Assembly: GCA_001657315.1 (NCBI GenBank)
Contig: LYSV01000002.1
Location: forward strand, 1 to 64,000
From: Flammeovirgaceae bacterium BBD 1991-12
Lineage (GTDB): Bacteria; Bacteroidota; Bacteroidia; Cytophagales; Cyclobacteriaceae
Length of the DNA: 64,000 nt
Direction: 5' to 3'
A program made the position numbers and the translations under genes. The notes below the pieces were generated by a model. The model was not told where the DNA came from, searched no databases, and saw nothing but the letters and a program-made list of their open reading frames with translations. This document shows, piece by piece, positions 9,111 to 18,781 of the stretch (within the stretch, counting starts at the first letter, position 1; each line of letters begins with the position of its first letter).

Positions 9111-11186
9111 TCACGGGATCACCTTGTAAGTGTATAGTGCGAAGGAAAATTCCTCGGGCAGATCAAAAGCTATCGAGCCATTGGAACCGGTTACTACATC
9201 AAAGGAGGTCGCCTTACCCAGCAGGCCTGTCAACTTCACTTTCACTCCCTTCTTCAACCATGTGTCTAAAGTATGGCGACGTTCCGGGTGGCGCTCCCGG
9301 AAGATCAGCAGGAACCCTTCCTTTTCATCAGTAATGGATTGAAAGCCTGTCCATCCGAACCCATTAGGCTCCATCCCCACGGGAAGAATAATACCTTTAT
9401 GTATGTCATGTTGTACAGCTTTATAACTTTGAAACAGCCCGGCGGCAGTCTGTACAGCTTCATCAGGCAGTTGACTTAACTCCATCCAGGCAAGGGGTTG
9501 AGCCATAAGTGTTGTAGCTATTTGATAGGCAAAGGGAACATTGCCCGGCGCAAGGATGTCTTCTTTTTGATAGCGATCCATATTTCTTGTGTTATTCAGG
9601 AACTCGATTTGAAGTCTTTCAGGGGGTATATACCTGGAAAGCATCCATAAGTTCCGTAAAGTGGAATGCGGATAATAGTTCACCCAGTCCGTATAGCGGT
9701 TCTCTAAAAACACATTGCCATATTCCGTAAAATAGTGATAGCCCATTCTGTGTCCGGCGGTTACGTCCATATTAAAGACTACCTGACCTCTGGTGGCAGT
9801 GAGCACCTTGTCAAAGAGCTTTCTCAGGTTGAGCTCAGCCTGTTTGCTTGAAAAATCTATACCATCCATCTTGAACACCCGGATACCCCATTTTTGATAA
9901 TAGTCGATCAGTATCTCGGCATCCCGCTCCCAAAGTGAATAGCTATCTTTTTTACTGGCGTTGAACCAAAGACAGATTTCAATGTTTTTCCTCTTTGCTT
10001 CCTGTACTATGGTCTCAAAACCATTGGGAAACCGCTCTTTATGGGGCTGCCAGTCTTCTCTGCTCCAGCTGTCCCACTTTTTGCCTGCTTTTGAAGCGGA
10101 ATTTCTGGATAACCCCTGCTGCCAGCCATCGTCCAGCTGTAAATGTGTAATGCCCATTTTTGAAGCGGCCTCTATCTCTTCAAGGATAAACTGTTCGTTC
10201 ATGCGACTGTCTCTGCTCCGGTCTCCCCATGTATTGGCAACGATCATTTCATCCCTGGAAGCGACTAAATTGCGAGCCGCTTTCTGATATGTTCGGATCG
10301 CTGTTAACTGATCCTTCTCTGCCTTACCGGTTACTCCAACGGCATAACCATAACCTCTTGTCCATTGGTCCGGGCGCACATCTTCCGGGAGTATTCCCAA
10401 TCCATGGATCTGCAATGCCTTATGGGTCATGGTAAAGTCTGCACCCTCATACCCGTGCTGACTTTCACCCAATGGTGCTTCCTTGATTACTACAAATGAA
10501 GTTTCCTCCAGCGGGTTGCTGGTGAAAATAACATTGCCGCTGAAACCAAGAGGTCTGATATAGGCCACATATTCCTCACCCTGAACCAATGTGTTGTTAT
10601 GGTCAGTTGCTTCAGCAAAAACACGTGTTTTGATTTTCCAATGTGGGCGACGGAACGGTATGATACCTATTCTGACCTTTTGAGAATTTGTTTTGATCTT
10701 TTTCTCTACCATTTCGCGGCTCCCATGATCAGGGGATGACCCCCAGTGTAACCCTGCCTCACCGCGAAGGTAAAAATGATGGCTGATCAGACGTGTTCCG
10801 GGATGGATCCTGATCACCCGCCTTACGTCTAATTTACCTTGCTTAAAGGTAATGACGGCTTCGAGATAAGGATCGTCGTTGGTAGATAATCTTTGTGTAG
10901 ATGTAGAAAGGCTACCTTCACTGGCCGTGGACAGGTCTTCGGATATTTCAAAATCCGGCAGGGAGTTTTCCGGAAAAAACAGGCCCAGACCGTCACGGTT
11001 GACAAATTTCAACGGAATCAGATTCCCATGGTTCCATTTAAAATAATGGGTGGTCTGGTCATTCTGAAGAATGAGGGTATCCCCTTCTATAAATGCCTTA
11101 CATCCTTCCAGGGTTTGTGAGTGCCCTGCAAGAGTGAAAAGGCCTGTTAAAAACATACTAAATACAAAAAAGTGTCGTGTAACCAT
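9111..11186 (-). CDS. GH36-type alpha-galactosidase, secreted
   Basis: Retaining alpha-galactosidase-like enzyme of 691 residues. A type I signal peptide precedes the cleavage region GHSQ. The N-terminal half (about 30-300) is the beta-supersandwich seen in GH36, then a TIM barrel. Motifs are NTWGDRSRDSRMNE, LQLDDGWQQG (Asp352/353), ICLWFNASKKD, and VFKMDGIDF, whose Asp441 is the expected nucleophile of the K-x-D motif. FLENRYTDWVNYYPH probably carries the acid/base Asp. The C-terminus is a short beta domain. The gene stands between the S1_8-like sulfatase (86 bp upstream) and the sulfatase run, so alpha-linked galactose exposed after desulfation is a sensible target. Other alpha-glycosides cannot be excluded, because GH36 also includes N-acetylgalactosaminidases. 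Confidence 0.87.
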   Translation of the reverse strand: MVTRHFFVFSMFLTGLFTLAGHSQTLEGCKAFIEGDTLILQNDQTTHYFKWNHGNLIPLKFVNRDGLGLFFPENSLPDFEISEDLSTASEGSLSTSTQRLSTNDDPYLEAVITFKQGKLDVRRVIRIHPGTRLISHHFYLRGEAGLHWGSSPDHGSREMVEKKIKTNSQKVRIGIIPFRRPHWKIKTRVFAEATDHNNTLVQGEEYVAYIRPLGFSGNVIFTSNPLEETSFVVIKEAPLGESQHGYEGADFTMTHKALQIHGLGILPEDVRPDQWTRGYGYAVGVTGKAEKDQLTAIRTYQKAARNLVASRDEMIVANTWGDRSRDSRMNEQFILEEIEAASKMGITHLQLDDGWQQGLSRNSASKAGKKWDSWSREDWQPHKERFPNGFETIVQEAKRKNIEICLWFNASKKDSYSLWERDAEILIDYYQKWGIRVFKMDGIDFSSKQAELNLRKLFDKVLTATRGQVVFNMDVTAGHRMGYHYFTEYGNVFLENRYTDWVNYYPHSTLRNLWMLSRYIPPERLQIEFLNNTRNMDRYQKEDILAPGNVPFAYQIATTLMAQPLAWMELSQLPDEAVQTAAGLFQSYKAVQHDIHKGIILPVGMEPNGFGWTGFQSITDEKEGFLLIFRERHPERRHTLDTWLKKGVKVKLTGLLGKATSFDVVTGSNGSIAFDLPEEFSFALYTYKVIP

Positions 11187-11272
11187 TTCAAAATGCTATG
11201 TAGTTATGATTTAAGGTTCATGTCATAGGAGGTCAGAGGTATTTACCGGGTTCATTGCTGTTCAAACCATGA

Positions 11273-12883
11273 TCATTCAACCTGCTCAGGTTTTGGAAAT
11301 TTTCTCATACGGGAATATCTTTTGTAACGGTCAAAAATTTCAGTGTCAGGTCCCGTTATGCGCGGATCATTGGATCTTTTCAACTCTTTTAGCAGTGCTT
11401 CCTTCAGCTCGTTTTCAACAGCCCTGAATGCAAGTACTCCCGATAAATTTTCCAGGCAAAACGGATCGCGGGTCACATTGTATAGCTCGTATTCCGGACG
11501 TTTTCCATGCGCCAGTGTGAAATACCGCTTGGTGTCATCCTGTTTAAGATTTTCGATGATATAGGTCTTTGTTGGAGAGTCATCAATGTCTGTATAGGCA
11601 GCATCCGGAATGTATTGTCCGTTTTGATCTAATCCATGGATAGGAAGTAATCGCGTTGTATCGTTGCTGTCGAATTTTTGGGGTGCACCGGCGGGCCATC
11701 GTTCTGGTTTCATATTCCAGATGAAGATGAAATCTTTGTTCTTAATGGCCCGTTGTGGATACCCTAGGTTTAAGTATCTTGACGAAGAGTGTCTTTCCCG
11801 ACCAGACAACGCATATTTTCTGGTACTGTCCACTATTCCTTCTTCTTTCGATTTTAGGATGTCCAGGAAACTTCTTCCAGACATCGCGGGCATTCCTTCT
11901 TTCCCGGTATTTGTCACTTCCAGCATTGTAGGTGCCAGATCAATAAAGCCGATCGGATCATCCACCACTCTTCCACCAGGGAAATTTTTGGGATAGCGAA
12001 TGGCCATCGGAACATGTACACCGTATTCATAGGCATTGGACTTGGCTCTGGGGAATGGCATACCATTATCTGCGGTTACGATCACTATGGTGTTTTCCAA
12101 TTCACCTGTTGCTTCGAGGTATTCCAGCATTTTTTGCAGATGCTGGTCGAACCACTCAATTTCAACCGCATAATCCAGTATATCACCCCTTGTTACTTCA
12201 CTGTCAGGCAGAAATCCGGGCACTTCTGCGTCTTCCAGCTTCTTACCCAGGCGCTTCCATGAACCTTTTTCATAAACACGGTGTGGTTCATAAGCACCAA
12301 ACCAAAAGAAAAATGGAGTGTCCTTCCGGCTATTTTCCAGGAAGTATTTGAAATTTTCAAAATAGTTGATCTTGCTAATGCCGGTGCTGTGGCGTTGATC
12401 ATTATCCGGGCTGTACCTGATATTGCTTCGAGTCAACCCCGCTGCATCGGTTTTTCGGATCAATGGATCTTCACCTTCAGCATCATACCGGAAAGGGCCT
12501 ACACCTTTTCCGGTTCGTCCTGTTCGGTAGCCATTATTTTCAAGCTGGTCAATGAACGAAACATACTTTTTTAGCCATACCGATGCATGTTGTCCGGATT
12601 GTTCGTTTTGCCAATGGTGGCGTCCGGTAACAATAGCGCTTCTTGAGGGGGCGCATCCCGGTGAGCCTGCATAGCAATTTGCAAAGTACACGCCCTCATG
12701 CGCGATCTTATCAAAGCCCGGAGTATTGACAAAATTACTGCCTGCAAAACTTGTATGTGCAAAAGATTGATCATCGCTGATGACGAAGAGAATATTCGGC
12801 CGATCCTGGCCCGAAGGTCGATCTTCGCAACCAAACGTCAACCCTATTAATAACATACCAAAACAAATCCTCATCATTATCAT
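11273..12883 (-). CDS. S1 sulfatase lipoprotein, S1_8-like (second copy)
   Basis: Sulfatase of 536 residues at the head of the minus-strand array. The short lipoprotein signal MIMMRICFGMLLIGLTFGC (lipobox Cys19) fits the start. Metal motif VISDDQSFAHTSF, nucleophile motif C77-A-P-S-R-SAIVTGRHHWQNEQSG, late signature TADNGMPFPRAKSNAYEYG. It is a paralogue of the gene at 5830-7353: both share EIEWxDxHLxxML, GELENT and DNGMxFPRxK. The usual GK-x-H His is again missing (TGKGVGPFRYD). The 500-bp divergent gap to the sigma-factor gene should carry its promoter. Sulfamidase-like or O-sulfatase activity both fit. Confidence 0.88.
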   Translation of the reverse strand: MIMMRICFGMLLIGLTFGCEDRPSGQDRPNILFVISDDQSFAHTSFAGSNFVNTPGFDKIAHEGVYFANCYAGSPGCAPSRSAIVTGRHHWQNEQSGQHASVWLKKYVSFIDQLENNGYRTGRTGKGVGPFRYDAEGEDPLIRKTDAAGLTRSNIRYSPDNDQRHSTGISKINYFENFKYFLENSRKDTPFFFWFGAYEPHRVYEKGSWKRLGKKLEDAEVPGFLPDSEVTRGDILDYAVEIEWFDQHLQKMLEYLEATGELENTIVIVTADNGMPFPRAKSNAYEYGVHVPMAIRYPKNFPGGRVVDDPIGFIDLAPTMLEVTNTGKEGMPAMSGRSFLDILKSKEEGIVDSTRKYALSGRERHSSSRYLNLGYPQRAIKNKDFIFIWNMKPERWPAGAPQKFDSNDTTRLLPIHGLDQNGQYIPDAAYTDIDDSPTKTYIIENLKQDDTKRYFTLAHGKRPEYELYNVTRDPFCLENLSGVLAFRAVENELKEALLKELKRSNDPRITGPDTEIFDRYKRYSRMRKFPKPEQVE

Positions 12884-13383
12884 ATGGTCATTTTAACACC
12901 ATCCATTGAAAGGTAAAGGTTAATGTTACGTCCTTTGGGTGGGACCCAATAGTTCGTAACAATCAGTCTGTGTTACTTCCTCTTATCATCCTGCCGGGAG
13001 TTGGTCATCGCTTTTTTGAGCACTTCCCATTGAATAGGTCCGGATGTTCACAAGACGCACAAAATTTCACTTACCCTTATGATGAGTAGCTGTTGTCCTT
13101 TTTTGCCGGCCCAAAAAAAGTCTCTCAAAGTCTGAAATCGACTATTCGCGAGGGAGGGGTTATCGAGTTGAATTAATTGAATTGTAACCTACTCATTGTC
13201 AAATATTTACCCTGTAGATCTCTTGATTTCCGGTGATTTTTTTTGAACCCTTCAGCCGATTGCGTTCATTTCAAAATTGGTTTAATCCTATTGATTAAAC
13301 TCTTTTTCATAGAATCGGTAAAATAACCTCTGTTTTTTGCGAAGTTTTCAATTTCGCCTTGATTTTCAGCCCTAAAATAACTA
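12884..13383. promoter_or_regulatory. Divergent control region between minus array and FecI operon
   Basis: This 500-bp gene-free stretch lies between two divergently read units and must contain at least two promoters. Visible structure: a short hairpin TTGGGT-GGG-ACCCAA near 12933-12948, and the inverted repeat listed separately at 13280-13300. A weak candidate -33 element TTTG is at 13242-13245 but lacks a good -7 partner. No open frame has a recognisable product. Confidence 0.5.
13280..13300. promoter_or_regulatory. 8-bp perfect inverted repeat upstream of the sigma gene
   Basis: Arms GTTTAATC (13280-13287) and GATTAAAC (13293-13300) flank a 5-bp spacer. TCTTTTT follows at once on the plus strand, so it could be a small terminator-like hairpin or a protein-binding site. 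It ends 83 bp before the sigma-factor start. Confidence 0.35.
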
Positions 13384-14058
13384 TTGTTAAAAAATCATCA
13401 GCTTCCCTTGCCGTTAAACGTTTCTCATAGCGCCCTGGACAAAAGAGTTGATCTTAAGAAAGATCATCCTCTGTTGGCCGATTTTGAGAGCCTTCCTGAG
13501 AAAACAGTTTGGGACCATTTCAGAAACGGCAGCGACGAAGCATATTCTTTTATTTACATTAAGTTTTTTCCCGTATTATACAATTACGGCAGGCAGTTCA
13601 CAGCCGATACGGCCCTTGTAAAGGATGCTATTCACGATGTTTTTGTAAATATCTGGAATCGAAAAGAGCACTTGTCACCCACAGATTCCGTAAGATTTTA
13701 TCTCCTTGCTTCCATCAGGCGACGTATCGTTAAATCCGTAGGGAAGCTGAAAAAAAATGACAGGAACCGTTCCCGGACCTTTGAAATTGTCATGCCTATA
13801 GAGGCACAGATCATTGCCCATCAAAACGAGAAGGAGCAGATACTGAAAGTCCGTGAGGCAGTGAACCGCTTAACACCCAGGCAGAGAGAAGTTGTCTTCC
13901 TCATGTTTTATGAAGATCTTACCCACAAGCAAATCGCCCAAATGCTCTCCCTCGAGACCAAGACCATCTATAACCTTTTGAGTAAAGCGATGATAGCCCT
14001 TAAAAAGGTAATGGGGCCACTTGTTATTTTGGCGACATCGCTTTTTGCAGACCTTTGA
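13384..14058 (+). CDS. ECF sigma factor, FecI-like
   Basis: Extracytoplasmic-function RNA polymerase sigma factor of about 224 residues. Region 2 is around residues 38-110 (DHFRNGSDEAYSFIY, KDAIHDVFVNIWNRKE) and region 4 around 155-215 (NRLTPRQREVVFLMFYEDLTHKQIAQ, then a recognition helix LSLETKTIYNLLSKAM). The frame opens right after an in-frame TAA at 13378 and has no ATG before residue about 135, so a TTG (13384, or the one in HPLLADF) must start it; the N-terminus is uncertain. The downstream FecR-like gene and STN-SusC make a classical cell-surface signalling set, in which FecR releases this sigma to transcribe the susC operon when ligand is bound outside. It may also drive the divergent sulfatase array (inference). 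Confidence 0.9.
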   Translation: MLKNHQLPLPLNVSHSALDKRVDLKKDHPLLADFESLPEKTVWDHFRNGSDEAYSFIYIKFFPVLYNYGRQFTADTALVKDAIHDVFVNIWNRKEHLSPTDSVRFYLLASIRRRIVKSVGKLKKNDRNRSRTFEIVMPIEAQIIAHQNEKEQILKVREAVNRLTPRQREVVFLMFYEDLTHKQIAQMLSLETKTIYNLLSKAMIALKKVMGPLVILATSLFADL

Positions 14059-14250
14059 TCAACACAAAGCAGTTCTATCAATACGTGCTATTCTGAAAAT
14101 ATTTTAAAAAACCACCCCTTTCGTTGTTGGTATAGCATAAATAATTCCGCTTTATTGATAAAATCATAAAAATTTGGGGGGAATTGATTCGGGTAGGGAG
14201 AAAAAGCGGTCTGCTGCCTTTTATAAGTAAATGGCCAGTAAGACACGGAG

Positions 14251-15294
14251 ATGAACTATTCAAAATTTAGTGTTGAAGATTTTGTGAATGATGAGTACTT
14301 CAGACAATGGGTACTCAAACCAAATGATAAAACCAGGAAGTTCTGGACGGAATGGCTCGGGCGTAACCCTTCAAAGAAAAAGGAAGTTGAGCGTGCCAGG
14401 AAGATCGTGAGTCAGTTTGAGTTTCACACGTTCCATCCTACCAGGGAGGAGCTGGGAGAGGTATGGCAGAAGATCAAAATGACTCGTAATAGTGAGCAGT
14501 CATCCGCCAGGGTGATCCCTATAAAGCAGGATAAAAAAACACCCCGGATCAAACCAGCAGGCACTTTCTATAAAGTAGCAGTGTCGCTCCTTATTCTCAC
14601 CGTAGCAGTGATGGCCCTTTATCGTAACTCCGAATCCGTATTTTATGAAAAGTTTACTACGGAGTATGGTCATATGGAAACCATTGTGTTACCGGATGAA
14701 ACGAAGGTCACGCTCAATGCAAATTCTGTGCTTAAAACCGGCAGATCATGGTTGGGAATGAATTCCAGAGAGGTATGGCTGACCGGCGAGGCATATTTCG
14801 ATGTCTCAAAGCAAATATCAGCGGAAGGAGACAACGTGAATTTCACCGTTCATACAAGCGATTTGCAAGTGAAGGTGCTTGGGACACAGTTTGCTATAAA
14901 CACCAGAAGAGAGAAGACCCGGGTGGTCCTGACTGAAGGTAAGGTTAAACTGGATCTGGCGGGTGAAGAGGAGGTCTATATGAACCCTGGTGATATGGTG
15001 GAATTCTCCAGCATAGATGAAAGCCTCAAAATCCAGAAGGTGGATCCCAATGCTTATGTATCATGGAAAGAGAACAGATTGATATTTGATGGCTCCACAC
15101 TGAGAGAGATCGCTGATGTCCTTGAAGATCATCATGGATTAAAAATTATTTACGAAGATGATTCCCTGCTGAAGAAAAGATTCAGGGGCGCGTTTGAAGC
15201 GAACAAGATAGACCTGCTGCTTGAGGCGATCGCAGAATCTTTTGACATAGAAGTAATAAGAGAAGGAAATGAAATAATAATGAAGAATAAATAA
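14251..15294 (+). CDS. FecR-like anti-sigma factor
   Basis: Inner-membrane signal transducer of 347 residues. The N-terminal cytoplasmic part (1-105) would hold the sigma factor. One membrane helix FYKVAVSLLILTVAVMALY lies at about 108-127. The periplasmic FecR domain follows (TEYGHMETIVLPDETKVTLNANS, AYFDVSK, VLGTQFAINTR, VVLTEGKVKL), and the last 70 residues match the DUF4974 domain (LIFDGSTLREIADVLEDHHGLKI) that meets the STN domain of the transporter. The gene is 192 bp after the sigma gene and 68 bp before susC. Gene order FecI-FecR-SusC makes the assignment firm. Confidence 0.93.
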   Translation: MNYSKFSVEDFVNDEYFRQWVLKPNDKTRKFWTEWLGRNPSKKKEVERARKIVSQFEFHTFHPTREELGEVWQKIKMTRNSEQSSARVIPIKQDKKTPRIKPAGTFYKVAVSLLILTVAVMALYRNSESVFYEKFTTEYGHMETIVLPDETKVTLNANSVLKTGRSWLGMNSREVWLTGEAYFDVSKQISAEGDNVNFTVHTSDLQVKVLGTQFAINTRREKTRVVLTEGKVKLDLAGEEEVYMNPGDMVEFSSIDESLKIQKVDPNAYVSWKENRLIFDGSTLREIADVLEDHHGLKIIYEDDSLLKKRFRGAFEANKIDLLLEAIAESFDIEVIREGNEIIMKNK

Positions 15295-15298
15295 AAAA

Positions 15299-15335
15299 AT
15301 CCCGCCAGTGAAAGTGCCATTTCAGTAGGCGGGAT
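15299..15335 (+). promoter_or_regulatory. Leader hairpin between FecR and susC
   Basis: Outer stem ATCCCGCC (15299-15306) pairs with GGCGGGAT (15328-15335), and inner stem TGAAA (15309-15313) with TTTCA (15320-15324), around a 6-nt loop. No T tract follows, so it is more likely a partial terminator, processing site or mRNA stabiliser, giving susC a level different from fecR. It ends 27 bp before the susC ATG. Confidence 0.6.
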
Positions 15336-15362
15336 ACATGTTTAACAATAATCCAAGCAAAT

Positions 15363-18300
15363 ATGATGAATTATTTACAAGTCATGCAGGGGCTATTGCT
15401 TTTTGTTTACTGTGTTAATGTAATTCCGGTTTCTGCCCAGCAGGATACGGATCTGGTACTGAGCATGGTGCAGGCAAAAAGCTTTAACACTGTGCAGGAT
15501 GCTAGTGAAAAACTTCTCAGCGAAGTTTTGGCCGACATGGAGATCCGGTATGACATTAGCATCTCCTATGACCCGGTACTGATCACTGGTAAAAGGGCAA
15601 ACTACACGATCGATCTGGACCACTCTGTTGAAGAGAATTTGAATGATCTGCTTGATCGGCAGGGCCTGCGATTCAAAAAACTTGACAAGGGCTATTATTT
15701 AATACTGGCCAAAAAAAAGAAGAAGAGCCCTCCGAAAAAACTGGGATTGAGAAATGAGCCTTCCCCCAACACAGCACTGCCAAAATGGACCGGAGACCAG
15801 TTGCAGACCCTGAGGGTCAAAAGGGATAAAATTGTTACCGGTAAGGTCACTGATGAATTCAATAATCCACTGCCGGGTGTAAACGTCTTCGTTAAAGGTA
15901 CCACTATAGGCACGGTTTCCGACGTTGAGGGTAACTATCGCCTTTCGGTACCGGATGACTCAGATGTACTGTTATTTTCTTTCATCGGATATACGACGGA
16001 AACAATAACCATAGGATCACAGGTTGTGATCGATATACAACTCGTACCGGATATTTCTACGCTGCAGGAAATTGTAGTAGTAGGGTATGGAACCCAACAA
16101 AAAAGAGATCTTACGGGATCTGTAGTATCCGTCAAGGGGGAGGATCTGGTCAATATTCCCGTACCCCGTATTGAGGAGCAGCTCAAGGCAAAAGTACCGG
16201 GACTACAGATCACCACTACCGGGAGTCACCCTGGGGGAACCATTCAGATTCGCCTGAGAGGAAACAATTCAATACAGGGAGACAATAGTCCGTTGATCGT
16301 CATTGACGGTATGATCGGCGGCGATCTTTTCTTTCTAAACCCTAACGACATCGAATCTGTAGAAGTGCTAAAAGATGCTTCTGCCACAGCCATTTATGGT
16401 GCACGTGGTGCCAACGGTGTGATAATAGTGACGACCAAAAAGGGATCGGGTGATGTGAAAGTGAATTTTGATGCCTTTTACGGATGGCAGCAGGTGAATA
16501 AGACCATTGATGTGCTCAACGCTGATCAGTTCAGGGAGGTTTTCAATCAAACGCATCCAAGTGACCCTTTAGAGGAATCCGCAGTAGATGTTGACTGGCA
16601 GGATGAGATCTATGAGGTGGCAGCAATTCAAAACTATCAGCTGTCCTTTTCAGGAGGAAGTGAGGAAACCAGTTATTTGTTTTCTACCAGCTATTTTGAC
16701 CAGCAGGGAATTGTTCCGGGCTCAGACCTTAACCGTGTCACTGTGAGGCTCAATTTGGACCAGAAGATCGGTGATAGGGTCAAGATTGGTAATAACCTGT
16801 CCTTTGGCAGGACGATCAATAATCTTGTAAGAATGAATGAAGGGTTTGGAAGCTTTGGCAGTCCTCTCAGCACATTGTTGCTACAAGCCCCTCCGGTCAT
16901 ACCCATCATTGATCCCGACACGGAGGATTTTTCAAGAAATGAACTCAATCCTAATCGCGAGAACCCTGCAAGGCTTGTGGAACAACGCAATGATATACGG
17001 ACCAACAACTATCTCATTGGTAATTTCTACGGCAATATTGAACTGGTCAAAGGCCTCAGCTACCGCCTCAATTTAGGATATATTGTTCGCGATTTCCTTC
17101 AGCAGCGGTACGATGGTGTAGACATGGTAGGCTCACAGGGCGGCAGAGCCCGGGTTGAGACCACAAAGAGAACGGAACTTCTGCTTGAAAATACACTTAC
17201 TTATCAAGGTACCTTTGCCGAAAAGCATGACCTGACCGTATTGGCGGGTTTTACTACTCAGGAAAGTAACAGAGACGATACCTCTATTGAAGGAACGGGT
17301 TTCTCCAGTGATGAACTTAAATTCGATGCCATACAGACGGCCACTACCATTGGTCCTGTTTCTACAGGATCCTCTCAGGAGAGGATAGCGTCATTTTTAG
17401 GAAGGATAAATTACCGTTTTGCAGATAAGTACCTGCTTACGGCATCTTTCAGAGCGGATGGGGCTTCCGTTTTCGCCGAGAACAACAAATGGGGATATTT
17501 CCCTTCGGCTTCTGTCGGCTGGATCGTAAGTGACGAACCCTTTCTGTCAGACCAGCGGATGATAAGTAACCTAAAGCTGCGAGCCAGTTATGGTTCTACC
17601 GGCAGTCCCAATATCAGCCCCTTTCAGTCTTTAGCCTCTTTCAACTCAGGACAGGAGTATACGCTTGGCGAGGAGGTGGTTTTTAACGGGACGTTGCCTA
17701 ATCGCGTGGCCAATGCAGACTTGAAATGGGAAACAACCAGCACCTTGAATTTTGGCATTGACCTGGGCTTTTTGGATCAAAGAATTGAGATAGCCGCTGA
17801 GTACTATGAAAAAGAAACCGAGGATCTGCATTTCAACAAGCCCCTGCCGGACTACACCGGGTTTTCTACCCAGACCCAGAATGTTGGCCGTACCACCAAC
17901 AAAGGGTTCGAACTCGCCGTGAATAGTGTCAATCTCGATGGTGTGGTGAAATGGAACAGTAATTTCAATGTGTTTTTTAATCGCAACGAAGTAGTAGAGA
18001 TCGGTGATGATTTCCAGGATGAGTTATTTGTAGCAGGCGGAGCGGGTACCGCCCAGCTGGCTGACGCCACTGTACTGAGAGAGGGTGAACCACTGGGATC
18101 TTTCTTTGGCTATATCTTCGACGGCATTTATCAGAATCAGGAGGAGGTGGACCGCTGGCAGCAACCCGGTGCTGTTCCGGGTAGTGTAAAGTTTTTTGAC
18201 AGAAATGGTGATGGAGTGGTCAATGTCGAGGACAGAGGCATTATAGGTAATCCACAGCCGGACTTTGTATGGGGTTTTACAAATAACCTGTCTTTTAAAA

Positions 18301-18764
18301 ATTTTGATCTGAACTTTACTTTTCAGGGGGTACAGGGTGCAGATGTGTTTTGGGCCACCAAGTATTTTTTACTCAGATCCAACGAAGAGGATAACATGCT
18401 GACGGACGTGCTGAATGCCTGGACCGGAGAAGGCACCTCCAACACCCAGCAGGCCCTTGATCAGGACCCTGGCGAAATGTCAACCAGATATATTGAGGAT
18501 GGCTCCTATATTCGGTTGCAAAATGTAGCACTGGGCTATAATCTGCCCGGAAGTATTCTTGAGAAGTTAAAAATGACCCGTTTAAGGTTTTACATCAGTG
18601 CTCAAAATCTTTTCCTGATCACGGATTATCCCGGTTATGACCCTGAGGTAAATTCCAGGGGAGGGAACGGAAGGATCTCCAGACAAAACCAGGTACTTGG
18701 ATATGATGAAGGTGCCTTTCCGGGAGTACACACTTTTACGCTGGGTCTGAATGCAATATTTTAA
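15363..18764 (+). CDS. SusC-like TonB-dependent transporter with STN signalling domain
   Basis: Outer-membrane glycan importer of 1133 residues. A signal peptide ends VSAQQ. An STN domain follows (about 45-120, ADMEIRYDISISYDPVL to GLRFKKLDKGYYLIL), then a basic Lys-rich linker, a carboxypeptidase-regulatory-like domain (about 158-235, GKVTDEFNNPLPGVNVFVKGTTIGTVSD), and the TonB plug starting LQEIVVVGYGTQQKRDLTGSV. The rest is the 22-strand barrel, ending in Phe (TLGLNAIF) as barrel proteins usually do. The STN domain ties it to the FecR/FecI pair just upstream: ligand transport would raise expression of its own operon. SusD follows after 17 bp. The second SusC in the window lacks STN. Confidence 0.96.
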   Translation: MMNYLQVMQGLLLFVYCVNVIPVSAQQDTDLVLSMVQAKSFNTVQDASEKLLSEVLADMEIRYDISISYDPVLITGKRANYTIDLDHSVEENLNDLLDRQGLRFKKLDKGYYLILAKKKKKSPPKKLGLRNEPSPNTALPKWTGDQLQTLRVKRDKIVTGKVTDEFNNPLPGVNVFVKGTTIGTVSDVEGNYRLSVPDDSDVLLFSFIGYTTETITIGSQVVIDIQLVPDISTLQEIVVVGYGTQQKRDLTGSVVSVKGEDLVNIPVPRIEEQLKAKVPGLQITTTGSHPGGTIQIRLRGNNSIQGDNSPLIVIDGMIGGDLFFLNPNDIESVEVLKDASATAIYGARGANGVIIVTTKKGSGDVKVNFDAFYGWQQVNKTIDVLNADQFREVFNQTHPSDPLEESAVDVDWQDEIYEVAAIQNYQLSFSGGSEETSYLFSTSYFDQQGIVPGSDLNRVTVRLNLDQKIGDRVKIGNNLSFGRTINNLVRMNEGFGSFGSPLSTLLLQAPPVIPIIDPDTEDFSRNELNPNRENPARLVEQRNDIRTNNYLIGNFYGNIELVKGLSYRLNLGYIVRDFLQQRYDGVDMVGSQGGRARVETTKRTELLLENTLTYQGTFAEKHDLTVLAGFTTQESNRDDTSIEGTGFSSDELKFDAIQTATTIGPVSTGSSQERIASFLGRINYRFADKYLLTASFRADGASVFAENNKWGYFPSASVGWIVSDEPFLSDQRMISNLKLRASYGSTGSPNISPFQSLASFNSGQEYTLGEEVVFNGTLPNRVANADLKWETTSTLNFGIDLGFLDQRIEIAAEYYEKETEDLHFNKPLPDYTGFSTQTQNVGRTTNKGFELAVNSVNLDGVVKWNSNFNVFFNRNEVVEIGDDFQDELFVAGGAGTAQLADATVLREGEPLGSFFGYIFDGIYQNQEEVDRWQQPGAVPGSVKFFDRNGDGVVNVEDRGIIGNPQPDFVWGFTNNLSFKNFDLNFTFQGVQGADVFWATKYFLLRSNEEDNMLTDVLNAWTGEGTSNTQQALDQDPGEMSTRYIEDGSYIRLQNVALGYNLPGSILEKLKMTRLRFYISAQNLFLITDYPGYDPEVNSRGGNGRISRQNQVLGYDEGAFPGVHTFTLGLNAIF

Positions 18765-18781
18765 TATAAGAATAGACAGTC

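Noticed and set aside
13242-13273. Bacteroidota-type promoter for the sigma gene
   Set aside because: A TTTG is present but the sequence about 20 bp downstream does not match TAnnTTTG well enough to call.
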